The translations under genes were made by a program, and so were the position numbers. Shown piece after piece: positions 33,157 through 39,824 of a stretch of 39,824 bases of DNA. How positions within the stretch are numbered: position 1 is the stretch's first letter; every line of letters starts with the position of its first letter. The notes under the pieces are model-generated. The model saw only the letters and a program-made list of their open reading frames with translations. It had not been told where the DNA came from and ran no database searches. Source of the stretch: an uncultured beta proteobacterium (GTDB lineage: Bacteria; Pseudomonadota; Gammaproteobacteria; Burkholderiales; Burkholderiaceae_C); contig CAIKLM010000131.1 of assembly GCA_903828235.1 (NCBI GenBank), positions 1 through 39,824 on the forward strand. The letters are read 5' to 3'.

Positions 33157-33968
33157 GCCGTGCCGGATTTTAGGGGGACGAACTGCACCGCCTCGAGCTC
33201 CTGCGAGACCAGCCCGCCCGGGGTGTGGTCCACCACCACGAGGCGCTGGCCCGCCGCGCGCTGCACCGGCGCCACCAGCCGCCCGCCCGGTGCCAGCTGG
33301 GCCAGCCAGGCGGCCGGCAGCTGCTCGCCGCCCGCCGCGGCGATGATGCTGTCGTAGGGCGCACGCGGCGCGTGGCCGAGCATGCCGTCGCCGAACACGA
33401 GGCGCAGGTCGCTGCCCTGGCGGAGGCCGGCCAGGTGGCCGGCGGCCTTGTCATGCAGCGGCTGCAGCCGCTCGATGCTGACCACGCTGCGCGCCAGCGC
33501 CAGCAGCAGCGCCGCCTGGTAGCCGCAGCCCGTGCCGATCTCGAGCACGCGGCCCAGGTGGCCGCGCTCGCGCGCCGTGGCGCCGTCGAACAGCAGCGCG
33601 AGCATCCAGCCCACCACCGAGGGCTTGCTGATCGTCTGCCCCAGGCCGATGGGCAGGCTGGTGTCTTCGTAGGCCTGCGGCACCAGGGCGCTGTCCACGA
33701 AGCGGTGGCGCTCCACGGTGGCCAGCGCCTGCAGCACCGGCTCGCAGCGCAGGCCGCCGGCCCGCAGCCGGCCCACCATGTGCGCGCGCACGGCGGCCGA
33801 GTCCAGGCCCAGCCCGCTGGGCGCGGCCTGCCGCGCCTGCTCGGCGGCCATGTGCTGCAGCGGGCGCTGGGGGCGCAGCAGCGTGTCGGCGCCCGGGCGT
33901 GCGGCGGGGCCACGGGCCTGCACGCGGTCCAGGCCCAGCGGGAAGCGCGGCGGCGCCGGCTTGCTCAC
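33153..33968 (-). CDS. pcm: Protein-L-isoaspartate O-methyltransferase
   Basis: 271 residues, longer than the roughly 208-residue E. coli enzyme owing to an N-terminal extension of about 45 residues. It methylates isoaspartyl residues for repair. Family motifs: [35 protein letters not shown] loop [16 protein letters not shown] and [19 protein letters not shown]. 4-base overlaps with both surE upstream and nlpD downstream indicate tight coupling. The extension could instead be untranslated if an internal Met is used. Confidence 0.93.
   Translation of the reverse strand: MSKPAPPRFPLGLDRVQARGPAARPGADTLLRPQRPLQHMAAEQARQAAPSGLGLDSAAVRAHMVGRLRAGGLRCEPVLQALATVERHRFVDSALVPQAYEDTSLPIGLGQTISKPSVVGWMLALLFDGATARERGHLGRVLEIGTGCGYQAALLLALARSVVSIERLQPLHDKAAGHLAGLRQGSDLRLVFGDGMLGHAPRAPYDSIIAAAGGEQLPAAWLAQLAPGGRLVAPVQRAAGQRLVVVDHTPGGLVSQELEAVQFVPLKSGTA
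33167..33172 (-). promoter_or_regulatory. Candidate internal -10 for nlpD
   Basis: TAAAAT inside the 3' end of pcm, ten bases before the nlpD ATG. Unusually AT-rich for this region; would give a near-leaderless nlpD transcript in addition to the surE operon mRNA. Confidence 0.4.
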
Positions 33969-34729
33969 GCCCGGCCCAGGCGGCTGGCCCAGACGGCCCG
34001 CCCGGCGTGGTCGGTCAGGTCCACCTGCAGCGGCGTGATCGACACGCAGCCCTGGGCCACGGCGTGGAAGTCGGTGCCCTGGCCGGCCTCGCGCGCATCG
34101 CCGGCCGGGCCGATCCAGTAGATGGGCTCTCCACGCGGATTGGTCTGCTGGATCACTGGCTCGCTGGAATGCCGGCGCCCCAGCCGCGTGACCGCGCGCG
34201 GCCGCGCGGCCACGTCGGCCCGGTTGGGAAAATTCACGTTCAGCAGGAAGGGCCCGCGCTGCAGCGCGCCGCTGGCGATGACCTCGTCGACGATGGCCCG
34301 CGCCGCGGCCGCCGCGGCGTCGAGGTGGGCCCAGCCCTTCTCGGCCTGCGAGAACGCGATCGCCGGTATGCCGAACAGGAAGCCCTCCATGGCCGCGGCC
34401 ACGGTGCCGGAGTACAGCGTGTCGTCGCCCATGTTGGCGCCGTTGTTGATGCCCGACAGCACGAGGTCGGGCTTCTGGGCGAGCACGCCGGTGAGCGCCA
34501 CGTGCACGCAGTCGGACGGCGTGCCGTTGACGACGTTGAAGCCCTGAACCCCCTCGACCTTGGCCTGGAAGATGGACAGAGGCCGGGTCAGCGTCAGCGC
34601 GTTGCTGGTGCCGCTGGCGTTCTGCTCCGGGGCGTAGACGTCGATGTGGCCCAGGCCGTCGCAGGCCCGCACGAGTGCGGCGATGCCGGGGGCGAGATAA
34701 CCGTCGTCATTGGCGATGAGGATGCGCAT
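33965..34729 (-). CDS. surE: 5'/3'-nucleotidase SurE
   Basis: 254-residue metal-dependent nucleoside monophosphatase of stationary-phase survival. It starts [16 protein letters not shown] with the metal-binding DD; later [28 protein letters not shown] and [20 protein letters not shown] complete the active site. The first gene of surE-pcm-nlpD-rlmD. Start ATG 34729 has no Shine-Dalgarno but follows a TAGAAT by 6 bases. Confidence 0.97.
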   Translation of the reverse strand: MRILIANDDGYLAPGIAALVRACDGLGHIDVYAPEQNASGTSNALTLTRPLSIFQAKVEGVQGFNVVNGTPSDCVHVALTGVLAQKPDLVLSGINNGANMGDDTLYSGTVAAAMEGFLFGIPAIAFSQAEKGWAHLDAAAAAARAIVDEVIASGALQRGPFLLNVNFPNRADVAARPRAVTRLGRRHSSEPVIQQTNPRGEPIYWIGPAGDAREAGQGTDFHAVAQGCVSITPLQVDLTDHAGRAVWASRLGRA

Positions 34730-34735
34730 TGCGGG

Positions 34736-34741
34736 ATTCTA
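34736..34741 (-). promoter_or_regulatory. surE -10 element, leaderless geometry
   Basis: On minus TAGAAT, six bases (CCCGCA), then the surE ATG. Same layout as dnaX and yhbY. Confidence 0.5.
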
Positions 34742-34799
34742 GGCAGCGACCTGGCGCCTGCCGTTTCCGGGCAGACTGAGGCCAGGGAGGAACGAGAAC

Positions 34800-36440
34800 A
34801 TGGCCAAGGTGCATCCGAGCATGCCGTTCGGCGCGGCGCTGTCCGCAGGCGAGGCGGCCGAGCTGGACGTGGTCCGGCGCCTGGCGTCGGGGCTGCCGGA
34901 TGCGTTCACCGTCTTCCACAGCGTCGAGTGGAGCAGCGGCTCCGGCGATGCCGAGCGGCACGGCGAGGTCGACGTGATCGTGGCCAACCAGGCCGGCGAC
35001 CTGCTCCTGCTGGAAGTGAAGTCCGGTGGCGCCGAGTTCCGGCCGGACGGCATCTTCAAGCGCTATGGCCGCCAGACGAAGGACGTGACGGCGCAGGTGC
35101 GCCAGCAGTACGCCGCCCTGCGCGCCCGCCTGCATCAGGCCGGGCTCTCGGTGCGACTGCACCACATGCTGGTGCTGCCGGACCTGCAGGTGCAGTCGCA
35201 GACGGTCCAGTGGCCGCGCGAGCGGATCGTCGACTGCGACGATCTCGAGACCCTCGTGCCGCGGGTGACCGAGCAACTCGGCGCCGGGAACCCCGGTGGC
35301 GCGGTGCTGCCGCGGGTGCTGGCGTTCCTGGACAACCAGTTCCGGGTGGCGCCCGACGTCTCGGCGATGTCGGGCCGCCTGCAGGAGGTGTCGACCCGGC
35401 TGTCGGCGGGGCTCGCGACGTGGGTGCCCCGGCTGTCGGTGCCTTCCGGGCTGATCCGGGTCGTGGGCACGGCCGGCTCGGGCAAGACGCAGCTGGCGCT
35501 GCGGCTGCTGCGCGACGCGGACGCGGCCGGCCAGCGGGCCACCTACATCTGCTTCAACCGCGCCCTGGCCGACCACATCGCCCGCGTCGCGCCGGTGCGG
35601 GTGCTGGCCGAGACCTTCCACCAGCACGCGCTGCGGGTCTGTCGGCGCAGAGGGATGGCGATCGACTTCGCCCTGCCGGGCATGTTCGACCGCCTGGCCC
35701 AGGGGGGCATCGCGGCGCTTCGAGACGCGGAGCCCGACCTCGACCTGCTGGTGCTCGACGAAGGCCAGGACCTGCAGCCCGAGTGGGTGGAGGCGCAGCT
35801 GGCCCGCCTGCGCCCGCACGGCCGCGCCGTGCTGATGGAGGACCCGAACCAGCGGCTCTACGAGGACCGGGTGCCCTTCGAGCTGCCCGAGGCGGTCACG
35901 GTCACCTCGCTGGAGAACTTCCGCACCCCGCGGGCCGTGGTGCGGCTGATCAATCTGCTCGGGCTGTGCGACGAGGCCCTCGAGCCGAAGTCGCCCTGCG
36001 AGGGCGAGGCGCCGGACCCCATCGTCTACCGCGACGAGGCCGACGGCCTGCGGGCCACCCAGTCCGCCGTGGAGCGCTGCCTGGAACGGGGGTTCCCGAT
36101 CGACCAGATCGCGGTCGTCAGCCTGCGGGGCCGCGAACGCTCGGCGCTCCAGCAGGCCGATCGGCTGGGGCCTTGGTCCGTGCGGCGCTTCGCCGGCACC
36201 TACGACGAGGGCGGCAACGCCGTCTGGACCCGCGGCGACCTGCTTGTCGAGTCGGTCCGGCGCTTCAAGGGGCAGGCGGCTCCGGCCGTCGTGTTGACCG
36301 AGTGCGACTTCGGGGAACTCTCCGCCCTGACGCGACGGCTGCTGTTCGTCGGCCTGACCCGGGCGCGGCTGCACGTGGAGTGGGCGATCAGCGAGCGCGC
36401 GGCGAGCGTGGTCGCGCGCGCGATCGATGGCGCACCCTGA
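34800..36440 (+). CDS. NERD nuclease-related domain fused to an SF1 helicase-type ATPase
   Basis: 546 residues, cytosolic. The N-terminal NERD-like domain (about 15-150) has a PD-(D/E)xK pattern: GEVDVIV with D58, then LLLLEVKSGG with E72 and K74. A UvrD-like SF1 core follows: Walker A GTAGSGKT (223-230), Walker B LLVLDEGQD (316-324), motif III EDPNQRLY (347-354), motif IV ENFRTPRAVV, motif V VRRFKGQAAPAVVLTE and motif VI FVGLTRARLHVEW. It lacks the large 1B/2B insertions of true UvrD. Nuclease-helicase fusions occur in DNA repair and in several phage-defence proteins, but no known system was matched with certainty. It stands alone between surE and tRNA-Thr, with AGGGAGG (34784-34790) before ATG 34800. 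Confidence 0.85.
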   Translation: MAKVHPSMPFGAALSAGEAAELDVVRRLASGLPDAFTVFHSVEWSSGSGDAERHGEVDVIVANQAGDLLLLEVKSGGAEFRPDGIFKRYGRQTKDVTAQVRQQYAALRARLHQAGLSVRLHHMLVLPDLQVQSQTVQWPRERIVDCDDLETLVPRVTEQLGAGNPGGAVLPRVLAFLDNQFRVAPDVSAMSGRLQEVSTRLSAGLATWVPRLSVPSGLIRVVGTAGSGKTQLALRLLRDADAAGQRATYICFNRALADHIARVAPVRVLAETFHQHALRVCRRRGMAIDFALPGMFDRLAQGGIAALRDAEPDLDLLVLDEGQDLQPEWVEAQLARLRPHGRAVLMEDPNQRLYEDRVPFELPEAVTVTSLENFRTPRAVVRLINLLGLCDEALEPKSPCEGEAPDPIVYRDEADGLRATQSAVERCLERGFPIDQIAVVSLRGRERSALQQADRLGPWSVRRFAGTYDEGGNAVWTRGDLLVESVRRFKGQAAPAVVLTECDFGELSALTRRLLFVGLTRARLHVEWAISERAASVVARAIDGAP

Positions 36441-36446
36441 AGGACA

Positions 36447-36472
36447 AAGGGCCTGGCCGAAGCCAAGCCCTT
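36447..36472 (-). terminator. Hairpin terminator below tRNA-Thr (shared with the NERD-SF1 gene)
   Basis: On minus: AAGGGC-T-TGGC-TTCG-GCCA-G-GCCCTT, then TGTCC: nested stems with a UUCG loop and a short T-run 18 bases past the tRNA CCA end. On plus it forms the mirror hairpin 6 bases after the NERD-SF1 stop, so it may serve both convergent transcripts. Confidence 0.7.
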
Positions 36473-36489
36473 GTCGTCGCTGAAGTTCC

Positions 36490-36565
36490 TGGTGCCGGTG
36501 AAGAGAGTCGAACTCCCGACCTTCGCATTACGAATGCGCTGCTCTACCAACTGAGCTACACCGGC
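36490..36565 (-). tRNA. thrW: tRNA-Thr (anticodon CGU)
   Basis: 76 nt including encoded CCA. The acceptor stem GCCGGTG pairs with CACCGGC. The D-arm is GCTCAGTTGGTAGAGC, the anticodon loop TTCGTAA with CGT (reads ACG), and the T-arm GGGAGTTCGACTCTC. Closely resembles E. coli thrW, a tRNA used as an integration site by mobile elements. No integrase and no displaced copy of its 3' end is seen nearby. Confidence 0.97.
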
Positions 36566-36576
36566 CAAAGCCCGCG

Positions 36577-36606
36577 AGTATAGAACACGCGCCAAGGCTC
36601 GGTCAG
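36577..36606 (-). promoter_or_regulatory. tRNA-Thr promoter
   Basis: On minus: CTGACC (36606-36601), 18-base spacer, TATACT (36582-36577), starting a few bases before the tRNA. The -35 lies over the TPR gene stop region (gene ends at 36603). Confidence 0.65.
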
Positions 36607-39600
36607 CGTGCGAACAGCCGGCTCGCAAAGCCCAGCAGCCAGCCCGGCAGCCGGCCCTGCCAGATCTGCACGGCCAGCCAGATGGAGAGGCGGCGCGCGC
36701 CGCGATCGGCGCTGGCCAGCGCGCGCCCGCGGGACAGCCCCTCGCGGGCAGCCGTCCGATCGCCCTGCCACACCAGCGCAAGCCAGGCGCGCAGCAGCTC
36801 CAGGTAGGGCCGCGTCCAGGGCTCCAGCGGCTGCCGCTGCAGCTGCTGCACGGCCTCGTGCACGACCGCGCGCTCGCCGCGGGTGGCCGCGGCCACCGCG
36901 TTCCAGAGGGTCGCGTCGGCGTCGTAGGGGCTCTGGCGCAGCGCCGCGGCGGCCACCTCGGCCAGCGTGTCGTAGCGGGCCTCGGCCGCTTCGGCCACGC
37001 ACAGGTTGGTCAGCACCCAGGCGGGCGTGGACGGGCGCTCTCGCCAGTCGGCGAGCCAGTCGATCACGTCGCGTGGAGTGCCCACCTGCAGCCAGGCCCA
37101 GGCGGCGTCGCCCCACAGCGTGTCGTCGGCGCGGTAGCGCTGGCGCCAGGTGGCGAGCACGCTGCGCAGGTTGCCGGCGTCCCGAACGCCGACCAGCCAG
37201 TGCAGCAGCGCGCGCGGCGCCGCGTGGCCGGTGCTGTCCTGCAGCAGGCGCTCGGCCGCGTCGAGAACCTGCCCGCGCCGCCGCGTGGCCGCCAGGTCCT
37301 CGAACCAGAGCACACCGGCCCCGAGCGCGCAGCGGCCGGCCAGCAGCGCCGCGCGCTGCAGGGGCTCGAGCAGTTCGGTGAAGCCCTCGCGCCGCAACTC
37401 GAGCACGAGCTCGCGGCTGCGCTCGGCCTCGTAATCGGTGCTCGCCAGCGCGCGCGAGAACCACGCGGCTACGGCCTCGGGGTCGCGAAGGTGCGCCGCG
37501 ACTCGGCAGCCCCGGGCCGCCACGTCGAAGGTCTCGGCATGGGGCCACAGCGCCTGCAGCGCGGCCATGCCCTCGGGCGCGCGGCCGGCGGCCAGCGCGC
37601 TGTCGGCCAGCTGCAACCCGGCGAAGCGGTGGCCCGGCACCAGGGCCAGCGCTCGTTGCAGCGGCTCGATGGCCTCGTCGTGGCGCTCGCACAGCGCCAG
37701 TGCATGGCCCAGGTAGACCAGCGAACGGGCTTCGGTCGGCATCAGGCGCAGCATCTGTTGCGCGGCAGCCAGGTAGTCGGTGGGCTCGCGGTCCTCGTCG
37801 TGCCAGTCCGCCAGCTGCTGCCACAGCGCATGCGCGTGCGGCTCGGCTTCTAGCAGCGCGCGCAGCGCCGCCTTGGCACCGGCCCCATCGCCGGCCGCAC
37901 GCTGCGCCCGGCAACCCCACAGACGCAGTTCGGCCGGCCCGCCGTCGGGCCAGGGCAGCTGGCCGGCGCGGCGGCGGGCCTCATCGTGGCGCTCCAAGGC
38001 CAACAGGCGGCGGAAGCGCTCATGCCAGGCCGCCACCTGGCGCGGGTTGAGCTGCAAGGCGGCCTCGGCAGCGCCCAGGGCTTCGGCGTGGTCCAGCGTC
38101 TGCTGGGCGCGCACGATGCGCGGCCAGGGGTCGGCCGGCCGGCGCGCAGCCACGGCGTCGATCAGCGCGACAAAGCGGTGCGGCTCGCCCAGGGCTTCGG
38201 CGCAGCGCTCGCCGGTCTTCCACAGCCACTCGGGCTCGGGGTCCAGCGCCAGGGCCTCCTCCAGCGTGGCCAGTGCCTCGGTCGGGCGGCCGGCCTGTTC
38301 CTGTACCCAAGCGTGCAGACCGCGCAAGTCGGCATCGGCCGGCGCCAGTGCCAACGCACGAAGCAGCACGCGCTCTGCCAGCGGCCAGTCGTCGTCGGTC
38401 TCATCAATCAGGTCGACCATCTGACGCACCGCGCGGTTCCAGGTCGGGGCCAGCGCCAGCGCGCGCTCCATCACCGCGCGGGCTTCGACGCGCCGCTGCT
38501 GCTGCGCCAGGCGCCGCGCGTGGTCGAGCGCCACCCCGGCCACGGTGGGGAACTCGAGACTGGCCTCGGCCAGTAACTGCTCGGCTTGTGCGAGCTCGTC
38601 GGAGCTGCCGGCGGCCAGCGTGCGGGCCACCGCAACCCAGCCCTGCCAAAGCCGTGGCCGTGCCGCCTGCAGCGCGCGGGCGGCATGCAGCAGCGCCTCG
38701 TGCCCGAGGTGGTCGGCCGCCCAGGCCTGCCAGGTCAGCAACACGTCGCCCTGCGTCGGCTGACGCGCCAGCTCCTGCTCGATGAAGGCCAGCGCTGTGC
38801 GCGCCCGCGCCGCATCGGGCGCGGCCGACACCAATGTGCGCAGTGCGTACTCGTGGTCGACGTCTAGGGACAGCGCGCGCTCTAGGTGTGGCCGGGCGGC
38901 GTCGTAGCCGTCGCGCTCCAGGAGCACGCTTCCCAGCACGGCATGGCTGGCGGCTTGGCCGGGGGCGATGGCCACGGCCTGCTGCGCCGCGGCCAAGGCC
39001 TCGTCGAAGCGGCGTGCATACTCCAGCACGACAGCGCACTCGCGCTGCGCCCAGGCGTCGCCGGGGTGCAGCGCGGCCAGCGCATCGATCTGGGCCAGCT
39101 CGCGCGCGTCGCCGCGCGGGATCCAGTCGTACAGCAGCCGCTGCAGACCCACGAAGCGCGGGAAACGCTGCAGGGCCGACTGCAGCTCGGTGATGACGGC
39201 CTCGCGGCCGTGCAGTCGGTCGACCTGCCGCACCAGCAACCGGTGCAGATCGACATTCAGCGGCCACAGCGCCACGGCCTGCCGGGCCAGGGCCAGCGCG
39301 GTGGCTAAGTCGCCGCCGGCCTCGGCCAGCCGTGAGCGCGCACGCAGCAGCGCCGCCTGCGCCGCCCTGCCCTCGGGAACGCCGTCGAGCACCGTCTGCG
39401 CCTCGGAGGCGCGGCCGTAGCGGATGAGCGCCTCGGCGCTGAAGACCGCGAGCATGCCGTCGGTTGGCCGCTGCGCGCGCGCGGCGGCTAGGGCGTCGAA
39501 TCCCTCGTCGGCGCGGTCTTGGGCCTCGAGCTCCTCGAACAGCGTCTGTACTGGCTCGCCAGACCGCGCGCCCAGCCGCTCAACGCGCCGCTGCAAATGC

Positions 39601-39635
39601 TGCAGCGCACCGTCGGCATCGCCGCTGTAGCGCAA
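36603..39635 (-). CDS. Large tetratricopeptide-repeat protein
   Basis: 1010 residues from a TTG at 39635. Almost the whole length is TPR-like helix pairs: for example DEALAAAQQAVAIAPGQAAS near 215, ALATLEEALALDPEPEWLW near 455 and DEAIEPLQRALALVPGHRFA near 670. No enzyme domain, signal peptide or clear transmembrane helix was found; the extreme C-terminus (WLAVQIWQGRLPGWLLGFAS) is hydrophobic and might contact a membrane. TPR solenoids are protein-binding scaffolds, and the partner is unknown. The start is doubtful: family-like sequence (LRDTSEHEAGSYARALRY) continues in frame upstream to about 39698 without ATG or GTG, ending at an in-frame TGA. It is followed downstream by tRNA-Thr. Confidence 0.78.
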   Translation of the reverse strand: MRYSGDADGALQHLQRRVERLGARSGEPVQTLFEELEAQDRADEGFDALAAARAQRPTDGMLAVFSAEALIRYGRASEAQTVLDGVPEGRAAQAALLRARSRLAEAGGDLATALALARQAVALWPLNVDLHRLLVRQVDRLHGREAVITELQSALQRFPRFVGLQRLLYDWIPRGDARELAQIDALAALHPGDAWAQRECAVVLEYARRFDEALAAAQQAVAIAPGQAASHAVLGSVLLERDGYDAARPHLERALSLDVDHEYALRTLVSAAPDAARARTALAFIEQELARQPTQGDVLLTWQAWAADHLGHEALLHAARALQAARPRLWQGWVAVARTLAAGSSDELAQAEQLLAEASLEFPTVAGVALDHARRLAQQQRRVEARAVMERALALAPTWNRAVRQMVDLIDETDDDWPLAERVLLRALALAPADADLRGLHAWVQEQAGRPTEALATLEEALALDPEPEWLWKTGERCAEALGEPHRFVALIDAVAARRPADPWPRIVRAQQTLDHAEALGAAEAALQLNPRQVAAWHERFRRLLALERHDEARRRAGQLPWPDGGPAELRLWGCRAQRAAGDGAGAKAALRALLEAEPHAHALWQQLADWHDEDREPTDYLAAAQQMLRLMPTEARSLVYLGHALALCERHDEAIEPLQRALALVPGHRFAGLQLADSALAAGRAPEGMAALQALWPHAETFDVAARGCRVAAHLRDPEAVAAWFSRALASTDYEAERSRELVLELRREGFTELLEPLQRAALLAGRCALGAGVLWFEDLAATRRRGQVLDAAERLLQDSTGHAAPRALLHWLVGVRDAGNLRSVLATWRQRYRADDTLWGDAAWAWLQVGTPRDVIDWLADWRERPSTPAWVLTNLCVAEAAEARYDTLAEVAAAALRQSPYDADATLWNAVAAATRGERAVVHEAVQQLQRQPLEPWTRPYLELLRAWLALVWQGDRTAAREGLSRGRALASADRGARRLSIWLAVQIWQGRLPGWLLGFASRLFAR

Positions 39636-39824
39636 GGCACGAGCATAGCTTCCGGCTTCGTGTTCGCTGGTATCGCGCAGCGTGCTAGCCTGGATCTTTC
39701 ACGAGTGACGTACTGGATGATTCCGGCAAGGGCCTGAGGCACGGATCGTGGCCCTGAGTGGCGCGGCGGGGGCCATTCGGCACGGTTGAGTGCTGGATGC
39801 GCGGCCGGCGGGCGTGTTTACCCC
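39636..39824. other. Right-edge stretch, no confident gene
   Basis: 189 bases to the window end. The first 60 or so appear to be in-frame coding continuation of the TPR gene lacking a standard start codon. A GTG at about 39700-39702 (minus) lies one base out of frame and soon meets TAG. TTGCCG near 39725-39730 could be a -35, but no good -10 follows. No RNA gene or repeat was recognised. Confidence 0.4.

Noticed and set aside
36441..36600. Integrated element attachment site at tRNA-Thr
   Set aside because: No integrase gene and no second copy of the tRNA 3' end was seen in the window, so only the potential of the site is noted.

Overview
The window is about 40 kb of very GC-rich, densely coded bacterial chromosome. 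Gene content and order (carA-carB-greA beside yhbY and rlmE-ftsH-folP-glmM; pstSCAB-phoU-phoB-phoR; surE-pcm-nlpD; dnaX close to the SRP RNA gene; trxA-rho-rpmE) point to a betaproteobacterium of the order Burkholderiales, perhaps from the Rubrivivax/Leptothrix/Ideonella side. The genus cannot be fixed from sequence alone. Nothing in it looks like a prophage, insertion sequence, integrase or CRISPR array. No gene-free stretch exceeds 300 bases; the longest are the rho leader (about 236 b), the pstS/fasciclin intergenic region (210 b) and the right edge (189 b).

Layout. 1-2.5 kb: 5' part of dnaX (minus), a PurM-like gene (plus) and the small SRP RNA gene. 2.5-6.8 kb: two overlapping minus-strand genes, a degenerate-kinase HDOD protein followed by an active-looking Ser/Thr kinase-HDOD-GAF-like protein. 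7-11 kb: trxA, rho, rpmE (type B) and a polytopic GT-C-like membrane protein on plus. 10.9-17.6 kb: the complete phosphate operon on minus, from a PhoB-type promoter through pstS, pstC, pstA, pstB, phoU, phoB and phoR. A small fasciclin lipoprotein gene diverges from it. 18.3-23.4 kb: glmM, folP, ftsH and rlmE on minus. 23.4-30 kb: yhbY (plus), a DUF4149-type membrane gene, greA, carB, carA and a GlcG-like gene (all minus). 30-34.7 kb: a BI-1/YccA protein (plus), then rlmD, nlpD, pcm and surE (minus). 34.8-36.4 kb: a NERD nuclease-related/SF1 ATPase fusion (plus). 36.5-39.8 kb: tRNA-Thr(CGU) and a 1010-residue TPR protein (minus).

Most genes are housekeeping: replication, transcription termination, ribosome biogenesis, pyrimidine/arginine precursor supply, folate and cell-wall precursors, membrane proteolysis and phosphate sensing. 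The unusual parts are the kinase/pseudokinase HDOD pair, the NERD-SF1 fusion beside a tRNA gene, and a non-canonical PurM homologue. There are also several regulatory signals readable in the bases: back-to-back Pho boxes, a sigma-32-type ftsH promoter, an intrinsic terminator inside the folP reading frame, and a repeated -10-next-to-start-codon arrangement suggesting leaderless transcripts.

All functional names rest on motif recognition and remembered family features. No database search was run.
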